From the NCBI RefSeq assembly GCF_021869535.1, contig NW_026262593.1, positions 69,900,322 through 69,964,321 on the forward strand: a stretch of 64,000 nucleotides of DNA. The letters are read 5' to 3'. Below, piece by piece: positions 1 through 13,040 of this stretch. The notes beneath the pieces were generated by a model that did not search any database, was not told the origin of the DNA, and was given only the letters and a program-made list of their open reading frames with translations. This stretch comes from Mytilus californianus. Taxonomy: Eukaryota; Mollusca; Bivalvia; Mytilida; Mytilidae. The translations under genes and the position numbers were made by a program. Position 1 is the stretch's first letter, and each line of letters begins with the position of its first letter.

Positions 1-1555
1 AATATATTTAGAAAACGGGGGATCCATATATAGGTGGCGGTCGTATTTGTTTACACATTAAGAATCATAAAATATATCACAAAGTTAGAACAATCCTATG
101 ATCATCGTAGGTGTCCTAAAGTTAGGATGATTCCTATGACTTTTCCTAATTTACGACATGTTTGATAAACGCACTTAGGACAAAGATACGTCCTAAGACG
201 ATCTTAGGACATGTCCTAGTCCTAAGAGCGCTTCGATCAACAGGTGTGATTCGTACTCATGGAGGTACGGGATGAATGGCCAAAATTTTAGAGGAAAACG
301 CTTTCAAACCTTCATGGTTTTGATGTATAAAAGACACAAAATCATGGTTGTAATAATAATATCATAAAGAAGGTTCTTAAACCCCAATATGAGATTCATC
401 AAAATGAACAAAATTCTTAAAGTGCCACCTTGAAATGATCTAATTTCGAATATTATGAAATATAAAGGGTTAACAGTACATTATTAAAAGTCGTCATTCC
501 TGCTTTTTTATGTGGTCAATTCACGAGCTCAAATAAAATTTGATCCCAAATTTGATTTTCGATTTTTTAAGGATGTATTCTTCTGAGGTTTCAGTCTCGT
601 TGAAATCTCGTTCGGGAATTATTTCCAAAACATGTGATACAAGTCGAAAATATCAATGAATATAAAAAAAATTTATAATCAAACTATACGCTGTGAAAAA
701 ATTGTGAACTTACAATGAGAAGTTTTTGAGTAATAAAATTTTCAAATTTTATAACCAATCTGGTAAGTTTCATCAGCCAAAATGTTCAGAAAATAGGCGA
801 GGGAACAAAGAAATGATTTTACCAAAAATATGGTCATCCCATATCAATTTTTTCTTTTCAAAGTTTTTAGATATGTAATTTTTCAAATATTTATAACAAA
901 GAAGTTGAAATAACATGCTTTTTGTTCTAAAAAAAAAGAGAAAAATCCAAAATTTACAAAATTGACATCATTGTCAATTTGACACGAAAAAGCAACAAAA
1001 TTTTATAAAACTTTCTAATATAAACACCGACCTATAGTTTTTTATTTAAATTTATTCAGATTGGTTCACTTCATCTTAGTGAAAGTATAAAAAAAAGTTT
1101 AATTGTGAAATTGCGATTTTTTTCATGATAATAGCTCAAACATGGGTAAAAATTGATGAAAAATGGGAAAATCATAAAAAGTGGGTACATTCAAATGGCC
1201 GCAGCAAAAAAAAGTGCACCACCGTGTGATTTTTTCTTCATCAGTTACTTTTTTACAGTCATATAAACCCAAACATCAGGTTAAGAAAAAAAGTTTAATT
1301 CTTGAAATTTTTGGCTCCTCAGAGGTGTACATCCTTAATTGTAATTTATTCATTAAAGCCAAATCATGATTTTACATGAATATATCCACCATGAATACTT
1401 AAATGTCTGTACAGATAAAATTTGAATTTAATCAAGTAGGTACAGATTGATTTATGCCATTCCAGCAGGAATTGCAATGATAAAAACATTGCAGGTGTTG
1501 AATTACCCCCAGGACACTGTCAAACCAGTCCGAAATCTTATTGTATTAAGATATC
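1..1555. other. AT-rich non-coding stretch, nothing recognised
   Basis: No frame longer than about 60 codons and no coding signal. The only local structure is at about 75-230, where TCCTA and its complement TAGGA recur about eleven times, partly as inverted pairs. The rest is AT-rich with poly-A and poly-T runs. Confidence 0.5.
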
Positions 1556-1560
1556 ATAGT

Positions 1561-1825
1561 TAAATGACTTAAAAGAGAGGGACGAAAGATACCAGAGGGA
1601 CAGTCAAACTCATAGATCGAAAACATACTGACAACGCCATGGCCAAAAATAAAAAGACAAACAGACAAATAATAGTACAGATGACACAACATAAAAAACT
1701 AAAGACTAAGCAACACGAACCCCACCAACAACTGGGGGTGATCTCAGGTGCTCCGGAAGGGTAAGCAGATCCTTCTCCACATGTGGCACCTGCGTGTTGC
1801 TTATGTTATTACAAATCCGGTAAAT
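1561..1825 (+). repeat. Interspersed repeat family A (mussel SINE-like block)
   Basis: The block opens with a gggacgaaagatacc segment, passes through a 'gacaacgccatggc' core and a run of AAAGACAAACAGACAAA type, and ends with 'ctgggggtgatctcaggtgc' then 'ggtaagcagatccttctcc' and 'cacatgtggcacc'. The same ordered series returns at 17905-18150 on the same strand, and reversed and diverged at 21360-21590, 33295-33505 and 62215-62400. I recognise it as a very common mussel repeat. No protein is supported; short frames here are accidental. Confidence 0.8.
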
Positions 1826-3035
1826 AGTCTAATTCGGTAAGTCACATTGTACATTAAACTGTACTGTAATTACTCTGAGATTTGATATAATCTCTCTAAT
1901 GAATATAAAGTCTTCTTCAATTATTTGATTTCAAAGAGCAATTTACTCTATCAAATAAGTGTAACATGTAACATTTTCAGACATTTCCATTGATGTAAGT
2001 GCAGTATCGTCCAAATATTTCTCTCGCAAAAGGGTAAAATTTGATAAAGTTATTTCTTTTTTTATAAAATGTGATTAAGATACCTGTTAAATTTGTCCGC
2101 TACGGGTATCGGAAAAGAAATGTAACGGAATATATCAAGGACGCAATGCAAATTGTAAGGTCTTATCAACATCCGATGCATCTGAATGCACTGGACTTCT
2201 ACTAGTTTTTTTATGGTCTCCCTTTTCTTCACAATATTTTTGTAATATAGAATTAAAATTAAATATAGAATGACTAATCCAAGAATTCAAATATAGAAAA
2301 AAATATTTAACGAGTGAACAAATAACACATTAATTCACGAATGCGCATAGCGCATGAGTTAATTATCAGTGTTGTTCGGTAGCGAGTTGAATATTTCTCG
2401 ATATTTTAGTTTTGGATTAGTTCTTCTTTTTATTACATTTTTTAAAGGAAATAAAGTGAAAACAATTAAAGGAACTATATATTTTCCTATGCATTCTCAA
2501 TTGTATTAATGCAACGTCATCGACAACGTCTCTAAAACACCCATTGTTGTATTACGTCAGAGGAGTGAAATAATCATATTTATTTTACATGTGAAGTTAA
2601 CGGTTTTTATTACACTGGGAAATCACGGCAATTCATTGTAATCAATGTAATAAGTATGCTTATTAAGATGAATAAACAGATTTTTGTCAAAATATATGTC
2701 CAAATAATCAATCAATTGGATTTGACTTCTTTGTCATAAATTATTCTCTACCAAGGTTATTAAAAATATTTTATCATATGTTTTATGAATATAATTTAAT
2801 GAATAGAAAACGTATCGACAAACGGACAATGTAACAGGAATATCGATATATTGATTATTTTGTTTTGATGTCTTTTACAGTCAAATCTTTTTTTTTTTAT
2901 TTTCTTTTTTATCCTTTTTTTCGGATGTGCAACCATAGAGTTTATGCCAAAACTATGAAGAAAATAAACCATTATTTGCAAGTATGGCCAAGGCATCTCG
3001 TTTCAAATGTTACCTGTTTTTGGTGTTAATATTGA
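1826..3035. other. Non-coding, nothing recognised
   Basis: AT-rich sequence without a supportable frame, tandem repeat or known motif. A short minus-strand frame at 2796-2996 is lysine-rich because of A-rich runs and is not credible as a gene. Confidence 0.5.
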
Positions 3036-3039
3036 TTCA

Positions 3040-3740
3040 CTCATAGGGTCTTTGCATCGGAAATAAACACATTTATTCTAAAACCAGTTGTTGGCATGAT
3101 ACGGGTGATGTTCTTCGCATATATTTTATGATGGTATGATGCTAAACCCCTAACGAGAGGGATTGTACCTGATTTTCATATGATGAAGACATAATCTTTC
3201 AATCAGTTTAGTTGAGGTCTGGAGCTAGCATGTCAGTAACTGCTAGTAGTCCTTTGTTAATTTATGTATCATTGTCATTTTGCTTAGTTTCTTTTGTTAC
3301 CTATTCTGAAATCGGACTCGGACTTCTTTTAAACTGAGTTTTACTGTGCATATTGCTATGTGTTTCTTTATTCTACATTGGCTAGTGGTATAGGGGGAGG
3401 GTTGAGACCTCACAAAACATGTTTAACCCCGCCGCATTTTTGCGCCTGTCCCAAGTCAGGAGCCTCTGGCCTTTGTTAGTCTTGTATGTTTTTTTAATTT
3501 TAGTTCTCTTACATGTTTTTGAGTTTAGTATGACGTCCATTTTCACTGAACCAGTACACAATTTTATTTAGGGGCCAGCTGAGGACCACCTCCGGGTGCA
3601 AGATTTTCTCGCTGCGTTGAAGACCCATTGGTGGCCTTCGGCTGTTATCTGTTCTTTGGTCGGGTTGTTGTCTCTTTGGCATATTCCCCATTTCCATTCT
3701 CAATTTTATTCTCTCATGCACCCAATTGTTCATACACATA
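3040..3740 (+). repeat. Interspersed repeat family D, plus-oriented copy
   Basis: Starts near 'tttgcatcggaaataaacac' and runs through 'ccagttgttggcatgatacg', 'gttgaggtctggagctagca', 'gtttaaccccgccgcatttt', 'ggccagctgaggaccacctc' and 'tggtcgggttgttgtctctt'. An inverted copy of most of this series lies at 6330-6995, 2.6 kb away, and a short piece lies at 15075-15125. It is recognisable as a widespread bivalve repeat. No intact reading frame is present. Confidence 0.75.
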
Positions 3741-6325
3741 TTAAGTGCCTGTACTAAAACATGCTATCTGGACCGTGTGTTGTTCTTTTTTAGTTGTATA
3801 TTTGCTATATTTTCAGAGGAGTCGTTATTGGTGGTTTGTGTGGTCTCTTGTGTTGTTCAGTATTTTTAGTGATTTCTGTAATTCGTTTTATTATTAGTAT
3901 TACATAAATATATATTAATACCATTGCAGTTTATTTACTTAAGACTTAATGTATATCAATCAACCCTTTGAATGAAATTATCACGTGAATTTTAGTAATA
4001 CAAACCTTGTAAATTAAATTTAAGAGTTCCACGCACCTCGTCCGTTTCAGTGAGAAGCGCAAGATATGAAATGGATATTCAAACTCATATGTTTTAGTGC
4101 ATATTAAAACAATACAAATTGAAATAGACTTTCTAAATGTCTGCTGCAACCTATTGCAGAAAACTAACGAACTTTGAAATACTATAAACAATTTTAATCA
4201 ATAATATTTGGTTAATAGTGACTTACTGTCAAAATTTTTGTTTTTATAGCAAACGACAGAAATGAAAAAAAAATGGGAATAGTTAAGGCTCCTTTATCAA
4301 TCATTTAATCATTAATATATTAGTTTAATATCAAAATTAAGGAAAAATTAGTAGCAAAAAAGTCAAAAAGAGAAGGCAGTCCAAGTCTTTGAAAATTCTT
4401 ACCGACGAAAATTTGCACGAAAACATTAATACCATCCCTTTACTGTGAAAAGTAATATATGCTGTGCGCCAACAAAAAGGCTCAGATTTTGTCCCAAATT
4501 CAATGTAAACTAAAGTTAACGATCATGATCTTAAATTTGCTCTTACAAGACATGAAAAAGGTGATACAATTTTGTTATACATTTGATGAGTTATCATAGC
4601 AACAAACTATTAACAAATTGGTATATTTTGTCAAATTCTTTATTTTTCTTGTTTTGTGTCCTTCTTTTTAATAAATTTTGGATTAAAAAGGCAAATACGG
4701 ACCAAAATAAAACAATGTTATATTGGTGGAATAAGGAGAAAGCTTTACTCATATGTGTTTCTTGTATTTTTTTTCCACGGAGGAAAAATGATGGAAATTG
4801 CATAAAATTGATATTTTTCTTACTTTTATGAACTATGTGCATATTATGACGTAATTATGACATCATTTATTTGTTACTTTTATACAATACATTTAAAAAA
4901 AAATTTACGTTTGATTTTAAGATTAAAGCATATAAAAAGTGGTTCTCAAAAATTATTGGCTTAATTATGAACTAATTTGTCGCCTTGCACACGTCCATAT
5001 GACGTCTTTACACTAAATATGTTGGATCTGTACTAATAGATACTTGAGTTTGTGAGAATATGATTTATTCATTAGTTGTTATTGGCTTTTTACTAGCTTT
5101 CAGTAACTACGAATATTGCATATTTTGTGTCGTTTTTTCTTTATGAGAGTTGTATTTTGTGTTTTGCGCCGATTTCAGGAGTTAAGTCATGGTCAGCTGA
5201 TTTCTACAGTTTGTACTTTAGTTATGTTTTTTTTCTATTTCACCATTGTTACAGCCCATTGCTATCATATTCATGACTCCACAACAAGACAAATTTTGAG
5301 TGAAATAAGGTTGTTTTGCAGTCTTGCAATATTTAATCTTTTCAGTGTGCCGAAAAAATAACTGAAAGAATGATAAAAAGAAAATTCATTCATTAAAAAG
5401 TAAACATTAAGATTAATCTTATGGTCTTTCCTGAACCATAATAATAACAAAGACTTCATTCAAGGATGCATTTTCTTATTGCAGAAAAATCCTTAAACCT
5501 ATTGTAACGTAAAGTTAACAACATCAATAAATTTTAATGATTCAATGAAAAAAATCACGTCAGTATACCGATCTGACAGAATCGAATACTGTCATGGTTT
5601 TTGTTGAAGGCCTAATTTGTAAATGAAAAGTCGAAAAATACTTGTTTCTTAGCATCCTCATTTTACTTTTAATTTCATAAATATAAATAACTCTATTCAA
5701 AATATTCCAATGAGTTTTCTATCGTCCTTCTTTGTTATATCCTGCTTTCTCTCTATCTCGTATTCTTTAATTCATAATATTCAGTTTATATCAATTTGTT
5801 GTTTTCCTTATTTCTTGTTCCAATTTTCGAACTAGCCCAAAACAGCACATGTTGGAAAAAATAGCAATAAAAAATTGACCACAACTAGAACTCTTAATGC
5901 CAATTACAGCATAAACCATCATATAACGACATTTAACGTCATAGAAACTTTAAAAAACGTTGCAGACTTGACAATCCTTTTAAGATTGTATAAATATATA
6001 AACAACACTCGACATTTTAAGTATATATAAATTAACTTAATTGTTGATTCTTTCATAAATACATAATATATAATATAAATGAAAAATAATCCTTACCATC
6101 TTCTTTCCCCGATTGAATTTGAATTTGATCTGTGTTATTTTTGCAGGATCTTCGAAACTTGTCGATTTCTAAAAAAAAAGAGATAATCCAAAGTGACATT
6201 ATAAAACGCATTAACACTATTACAATTCTTAATCGGTTATCACAATTCTCTTGTATATTTGAATGGTAAAGTAGTACATCAGTTATGAAATGCCGAAATT
6301 TCATTCATATGATATGGATAAAATT
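3741..6325. other. Non-coding, nothing recognised
   Basis: AT-rich. Overlapping 60-85-codon frames on both strands (for example at 4583-4842) have low-complexity translations and no recognisable motif. No repeat family was identified here. Confidence 0.5.
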
Positions 6326-6329
6326 CTGC

Positions 6330-6995
6330 AAATCCGGGACTAAAAAAAATCGAATAGAGAAAGAAACAACTCGACTAAAGAGCAGAAAAAAGCCAAAGGC
6401 CACCAATGGGTCTTCAATGCAGAGTGAAAATACCATACCCGGAGGCGGGCTTAAGTTGGACCCTAGACATAATGTATAGTAGTTCAGTGAAATGGACACC
6501 ACTGTTAATCCCGAAACATAGAAATGAACCAAAATTAAAAATAAAAAACCACACAAGACAAACAAAGGTTAGAGGTTCCTGATTTGGGACAGGCGTAAAA
6601 ATGCGGCGGGGTTTAACATGTTTTGTGAGATCTGAACCCTCTCTCTATACATCTAGCCGATGTGTAATAAACAAACACACAACAAAACGCACAGTAAAAC
6701 TCAGTTGAAAAGAAGTCAGAGGCCGATGTTTCAATATGTAACAGAGAAAATAATTAAAATGATGATAATCAACAATAAATTAACAAATGACATGCCAGCT
6801 CCAGACCTCAATTAAACTAAACTAAAGATTATTTCTTGATCATATGAAAATCCCGTTAGGGGTTTAGTATCATGCCTTCGTAATTTTTACGAAAATTACT
6901 AGACCCGTATTATGCCAACAACTGGTATAAATGTGTTTGTTTCCGATGCAAAGACCCAATGAGTGAATGAATATTAATTCCAACAAATACCATCT
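6330..6995 (-). repeat. Interspersed repeat family D, inverted copy
   Basis: Reverse complement of the block at 3040-3740. It contains 'aggccaccaatgggtcttca', 'cccggaggcgggcttaagtt', 'aatgcggcggggtttaacat', 'agctccagacctcaatt' and 'atgccaacaactggtata'. Divergence from the first copy is visible throughout, so the pair is old. Frames of about 65-85 codons inside it are by-products of the repeat. Confidence 0.75.
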
Positions 6996-7154
6996 TTAAT
7001 GACTTGACAACAGTATTGTAACTATATCCATTTTTCATAAGTATTTGTGATAAGCTTTTGAGGTAAATGACTTCGACATGTTTGTGTTTTGTATAGAATA
7101 TTACCATGTGAAATACCTGAACGTTTGAGATGTCTGCACGTTGATTTTTATTTA

Positions 7155-10100
7155 TAGTCCAGCTGATTCGTGCATATTTTTAGAAGAATTGTGGATTTGA
7201 TGATAAACTTTGTTCAATTGCAGATATATATTTAGTAGTCAATTTAAGCTATAGATCCACTCTGAAAAATCCAATGTGGCGGCCATTTTCAAGATGTCTG
7301 CCAATTAGTCAAAATTTCACAACCCTGTATAAATCAAATCAAACAATATTCAAACAAAATCTTTTAAAAACATATAAAATGTAATCCAGCGTTTCTAATA
7401 AGTAATTACATTATATTAGACTTTTTATTTCTTTTCAAAATGGAAGAAAATTTGAAAATGCTGAGATTTATTTCTTCTATCGAATTGTACTGTACAGTTC
7501 TTACAATATTCTAGGGATTACGTTTCTATGATACATGGATCCTGCTTGCAGGAAAATTTAATCAAAGATCCCATAAATGGAAACATTCGATCGATTTTTG
7601 GACGCCATCAAAACTTGTTTGATCGTTAAGTACCACCTGAGTCACACATGATAACGGATAGGTTCCACTTCTTCTTGCCACAATACTTTCTTTTTCGTCG
7701 ATTGTGATTACACCAAGATAATAAATAAATACGAATAATCACCAAATTTCTACTTGCATTTAGTAACACCACGAGTGCTACCAGTTGGCCAGATACAACT
7801 CATCTTGACCCCTAGTTTTGACTCGAGTTGTTTATGCTTTGAATGTTGTGCTATTTTTTTTTTAATGTATGTGTTGTCAACCAGTGAAATTCGTTTCCCC
7901 ATCGTACAGGCATGGACTACCTTATTTCATTTCAAACGTTCCAATTCGGTCAAGTTTTAGATGATTTACATGTACCAATGGTGTTTACTTGTTTTAAATT
8001 TTGTGATTCTAATTATATGATACATGCCTTATAACTGGATATGAATCATTTATCTATTTGAAGAAGTGGGGTTGGTGTTGCTCAATTTTTAGATGTTTGT
8101 GTAGTGATTTCTTGACTGCTGTTAGTCCTTTTTAGCGTTTTTTATCCATGTTCCTATCTGGTTTTTATAAATGAGATTTGAATGCCTAAGTATCTTTTCC
8201 ATCTTTTTTATCATCTTAACAACAACACTTTTTTCACAGCAGTTTTCAAAATGTTTCTTAAGATCAGCCCATTTAATATTTGTCCCACTCCTAACAATAT
8301 TTTAAACAGGACCGTACATAACACCATTGTCCTCGCGCATTTTCAACTACCGTGCCATCCGTTTTATATCTGTCAACCACATTTTACGAGCTCATTACAA
8401 AATGCTGATACCTTTGTGAGAAACATCCAATAGGGTATATGTCATCCGCATTCACTCGAAGTAGCAGTCTGGGTAAAAGTCCGAAACATTACCCCTCCTA
8501 ACGTTTTCACATGCTTTGAGAATGTTGTGTTTTTTACTTTTAAATCGAACCTGGTGGTGTAGAACATAGTGTAGATTACATGATCACGTTATATTATTTC
8601 AAAGGTGGATCGAAACTTGTTAAATATTATAGCCATGTCTAGACAAAACACTATTAAATGATGTAGTTGTGCGATATTGATTGCCAGATTGATTGCCTCA
8701 CCTTTTCCTTTTACAAGTGTGTATTTCTACTCATGGGTTTGATCTACATTTACCATTTTCAAATTACCTTTGCAACACATAAACTGAATAGTTAAATGGC
8801 ATAATATCGTCCACGAGTACTGGAAGCCATAATTTGGAATGAATCAGCAGTATAACGGAATCTTTATACATTTAGAATAACATAAACGGTACCAATTTTA
8901 ATGTTACAGACCAGTTGTGTTTTAGTTGACTGTCAAAATCACTCTTATAACTCCATTCTTTGAATGTTACATAGTTCACACCAGGTCCTCGTACCTCAGT
9001 AAAAATTATGTCAGGATCTTTGGATAAGAATGAGAAATACACCTACTGTAACCTCATGGAAATGTATTGTTCATGATGCATGAGAGCCTCTAAAAAGAAT
9101 CTGCTGTTAATTAAATTCTGTGTTTCCTTGATTGAAACCCTGTTCAACCACTGTTTTCTTACCAATCACACTAGGTTCTCAACGACGCCATTTCTATACG
9201 ATGACCTTAAACAAAACTCGGTTCTGCTGGAAATATATTTGGTCAGGTCCACCGTTCCGATTTTGAAAAGCAAAAAACGATTGATCACAAGTGATAAATG
9301 ATACTTTTCTCGTAAAAAATAAACACATTGCTGGATTGTATTCATGGAATGTCGAATAGTTGTGACAGATTTTATCTCTTCCTGAAATATGGTCAATGTG
9401 GTCAGATATATAAAGGCGGATGACCATTTGTCTGGGCTCTACGTGCGTGGAATACTGTCAAGACATATCTAATGTTTTCATTATCATCTACTTCAAGCCA
9501 TCTGTGTTATCATTTTGTTAACTTATTTATATATACCATGTAAGGATACACAATTGACTAATTAAACCAGGTGGCATACATGTATTTCTGGTTAGGCAAT
9601 TGACAGATTGCGCGTCCAACGGTTATTATTAGATGTAAGTATGAAACGCAAGGTTATATTTGGTTAGTTTTAAGGATATATCTTAATCTACAGTAAAATA
9701 TAACAATAATTTGAACAGTTTTGCTCGAATGAAATGAAATGAAACAAAATTTCCTTTGAAATGAAAAGTGTCGTATTTGCCTCAGTGAAATACCTCGACT
9801 GCATCTGAATATTTGCCCAAACAATTATAAACTAATTTTAATAACTGTTGAAAGGACTTTGCCTACACCATGTCTTTTTGATCTACTTAGTTCTTGCATT
9901 TGCAGCTTTTTCAAGGATCGTTGTCCTACAAACAGATTGTTGCGGTTTCTTGTTCAATTGCAACACCAAAATAATCCTTAACAGAAGAACCAAGCACCCG
10001 CCTTGTTAATGGCCTGACAAGCCTGAGATAACTGCAATATTTAGATCATTACTATGTCCTCTTCCAGTTGATCACAGAGAAAACTGTTGAAGTCGGGAAG

Positions 10101-10720
10101 AATACATTCTAATTATGTCTAGCCAAAATATTATAATAACACAAGTGTCTATACGTGATCCCTTATCGTAGACAACTGTTCTGCAAGAATGGTACCGGAG
10201 TTACGATTTCTATACTTTCCTCACAAATATTTTGATGTTTGATAAATGTGGCATACACTTGGTATTATAGTGCACTTAGTTTTACTGAAGAAACGTCAAA
10301 ACAAAACGCTTTCTATAACATGTATAAGGGAATTTTGTTGATTTTGATATCTTATGGCGGCTTTCTTGGGAAAAGCCACCATCTTGAAATTTCGAGATGG
10401 GTCCATAGCTTATATTGTTTGAAGCACCCACCACTACTAACATGACAAATTTGGGATATTTGTTGATTTTGATATTGTTTCAGTGGCCGTCTTTGAAAGA
10501 GCCGCCATAAAGAATTTTCAAGGTGGATTTGTAGCTTAAATTTTTCAAATCACCCAGCACTACTATCAGCCCTTATTTTACCTTATATGAGTGATATATG
10601 TTGATTTCGATATTTTATGGCTGCCATCTTGGAAAAGCCGCCATTTTGAAAATTCAAGGTGGGTCCATAGATATTTTTTTTGAACCACCAAGAACTAGTA
10701 CCATGGCAAATTTGGTGCTT
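7155..10720. repeat. Large dispersed repeat L, copy 1 (about 3.6 kb)
   Basis: Aligns by eye over nearly its whole length with 49178-53784. Shared anchors in order include 'ttcgtgcatatttttagaag', 'ctgaaaaatccaa', 'aatgtaatcca', 'aatttaatcaaagatcccat', 'ccagttggccaga', 'ccgcattcactcgaagtagc', 'tatgtcaggatctttg' and 'gatcacagagaaaactgtt'. It ends in a series of 'gccgccat / aaggtggat' motifs near 10360-10720. Both copies have decayed minus-strand coding in the middle. I cannot name the element. A fragment of family A appears to be embedded around 8066-8150. Confidence 0.7.
8940..9430 (-). pseudogene. Decayed coding segment inside repeat L, copy 1
   Basis: Frame fragments on the minus strand match equivalent fragments in the second copy at 50925-51440. 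The piece at 9166-9396 reads IGTVDLTKYISSR, against IGTVELAKPISNR in copy 2. Further downstream, 8954-8993 gives GPGVNYVTFKEW against DPGENYATVKEW in copy 2. Conservation of residues in the same frame between two diverged copies suggests an ancestral protein of the element. There are frameshifts and stops between pieces, so it is not functional here. I do not recognise the family. A host-gene origin captured by the repeat is also possible. Confidence 0.4.
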
Positions 10721-10734
10721 TCCAATTTTGTCAC

Positions 10735-11120
10735 CGATCGGCCAGACTATTACGAATGATGTCCTTGTACCGATGGAAAAATTTATTTGACAAGTTTGTG
10801 ATATCGAAAACCCTGTTGTAATAATTTTTCAGGTATAAAAGATTTCTTTCGTTTAAATCAAACACGTTATTACATACACGAGCGAATCGAACAAGATGAG
10901 ATATATAAACACCATACGATGGTACCAAGGGAACGTCAATATCTAAAACAGACAATTAACAGTAAGAAATGAAAATCTTCTCTTTTATCGAAAACTTTAG
11001 TATTAAGCTTCCCGTTAGAGATATAGATATTGAGATCCAAAAAGGACAGTGTTCATTAATAGTATAAGTTTTATTGAAAGTAAGTTCAACAGGATAAATC
11101 TCTTTAGTGTACATACTAAA
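10735..11120 (-). pseudogene. Reverse transcriptase C-terminal fragment, frameshifted
   Basis: Reading the minus strand from about 11110: KEIYPVELTFNKTY, then SFLDLNIYISNGKLNTKVF followed by DKREDFHF, a frameshift and a stop, then VPLVPSYGVYISHLVRFARV to about 10731. This order (IYP.EL, LDL.IYI, DKR.DF, P.YGVYIS.L.R.AR) is the conserved stretch just after the catalytic YxDD box in a family of animal retroelement reverse transcriptases, probably Penelope-like. The catalytic part itself is absent. The same region is seen in other fragments at 17.3, 19.7, 22.4 and 33.6 kb, of which this one is a separate subfamily. It is non-functional. Confidence 0.65.
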
Positions 11121-12920
11121 GTCATCTTTATTTAGAGCAAATATCTAAAAGTGTTAACGTTGTTAAATCTTTATATCAGATGTTCGCTGATTTTAGACAT
11201 AAATTGGTTTCATAACAACACATAAACAAGTTCAAAATAAGTGATACACAGTTATTCCGCATTGGAATTCCGTCTACTTGGTGACATATGGAATCTCCAT
11301 AGCGAACATAAAAGTTATCTAGTAAAAATTCAAGTGCAGTTACTATATCAAAGTAGGTCTAATACACCAGTTTCACATAAGCCACTATTCAACCCTGATC
11401 TCGAAATCATATGCGCGTTTTAGTTTAAATCTCGCGATAATTAACGATATCATACGGGATATCCTATTGACTATTCGATTGACCCTAATAGTTGGCAACA
11501 CAATGATAAATCAACAGATAATACACATCTCTCTCTGTTGGGGTGTGCTGTGGAGGCAGGTTAACAGATGATACCAGTACACATTATTTTTGTCACGGCG
11601 AAGGTAGTTATTTCAGAAGTTGTCACTGACATCATAGATATAATAGCTGTTATATCTTTTGCAATTGCTGACATTAAAAAAAATTGTATTAACAATTGTA
11701 TCTGTATTATTATTGGGACGAATACATTTAAATATTGTCCCAGATTATTTAATTTTAGGTTATTAATAATCGTTTGTTTTATATAATATAAATAAATATT
11801 ATGACTGTTTATACAGAATACGAACATTCAAAATCTTACTGAGAACAAAGAATGTAGATACTAAATAATCGAAATTTTCACTTAAGGTAGTGTGGAAGTA
11901 TAAACGAAAAATGATAGAATGTTTCCTTATATACTTTACCAAAGATGTAGTATTTATTGTGATATGTTAAAAATAAAAACAACAAAAAAAAAAAAAAACA
12001 ATGATAGGTCTATGATTTCAAGCTACCGGATGTGAAAATACGAAACATTTTTGTATGGAATATACAGAGAAAAGGCATCATTATAAGAATATTTGCAAAT
12101 AAACTAAATGATAGAATTTTAAAATTAATTGTAAGATAGCTCTTATGAAATGCTTTCAGAATACCAAAAGAAAAAATAGGGTCACCGTGCGTTTTATCCT
12201 GCTAAAAAATGCGTGGCATATGACGTGAAATAGAACACTTTCGTGTAATTTGTAATAGACGTGTACATTTGTTTTAAATAGTTCTGCTTCAATGATATTT
12301 TTAGACGGCCATGAGAATGAAGTGAGATATAAGGCAGTTTTAGAATACGCATCAGAAATACAAGTTTATCTTCAATTTCAAACATCAGACTTTTAAACAA
12401 TGCATTCAATACCATTTTAATTTCTATGCTATGTCCATGATTGACTTTTTCTAAGTAGTGGTTTCATGTAAACGGCCAGAGTAATTTTCTACAGTATTCA
12501 TCGTATTGTCAAGGATTTGTTTAAGAGGACGTCTATATAAAAAAATGTACTTGTAAAATTCTTGTTATTGTGAATATTATTTGTTTACTTATTTTTTTTA
12601 ATAATGAATGAATTTACAACAATATATCATTAAAAGTAATTGAATATTCTGTATTTACCACGTTTATCATAACATAAGATAAAATTGCTGAATGACTCCC
12701 TCCTCAATTATTAAAATATATTCAGTTGAATTACTAGTAACCGTACAATCTCAGTGTAACTTAGGTATGTGTATCTTATATAGAAACAGGGTTACCATTT
12801 TTAACATCTGTATTAGGGGAAAACCATTTGATTTTCAAGGAGGGGTGACTTTAGAAAATGAATACAATGGGATAGTAAGAGCAGAAAATAAATAATTTTG
12901 CCCAAGAAGGCAGGATGCAA
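11121..12920. other. Non-coding, nothing recognised
   Basis: AT-rich, with an A-rich run at about 11980-11998. Frames at 11561-11827 and 12194-12415 are short, with no motif and no neighbour support. No repeat family was identified. Confidence 0.5.
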
Positions 12921-12921
12921 A

Positions 12922-13040
12922 TAATCTGCAACACAAAATGCAGGCAATAATTGTATACAAAAGTTAAATATGCAACACAAAATGCAGGAAATAATTGTAT
13001 ACAAAAGTTAAATATGCAACACAAAATGCAGGAAATAATT
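12922..13040 (+). repeat. 44-bp tandem repeat, about 2.6 units
   Basis: The anchor 'gcaacacaaaatgcagg' recurs at 12928, 12972 and 13016, giving a period of exactly 44 bp. Between anchors lies 'ataattgtatacaaaagtta'. Units 2 and 3 are almost identical. Overlapping reading frames of 60-100 codons over this stretch only reflect the repetition. Confidence 0.9.
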
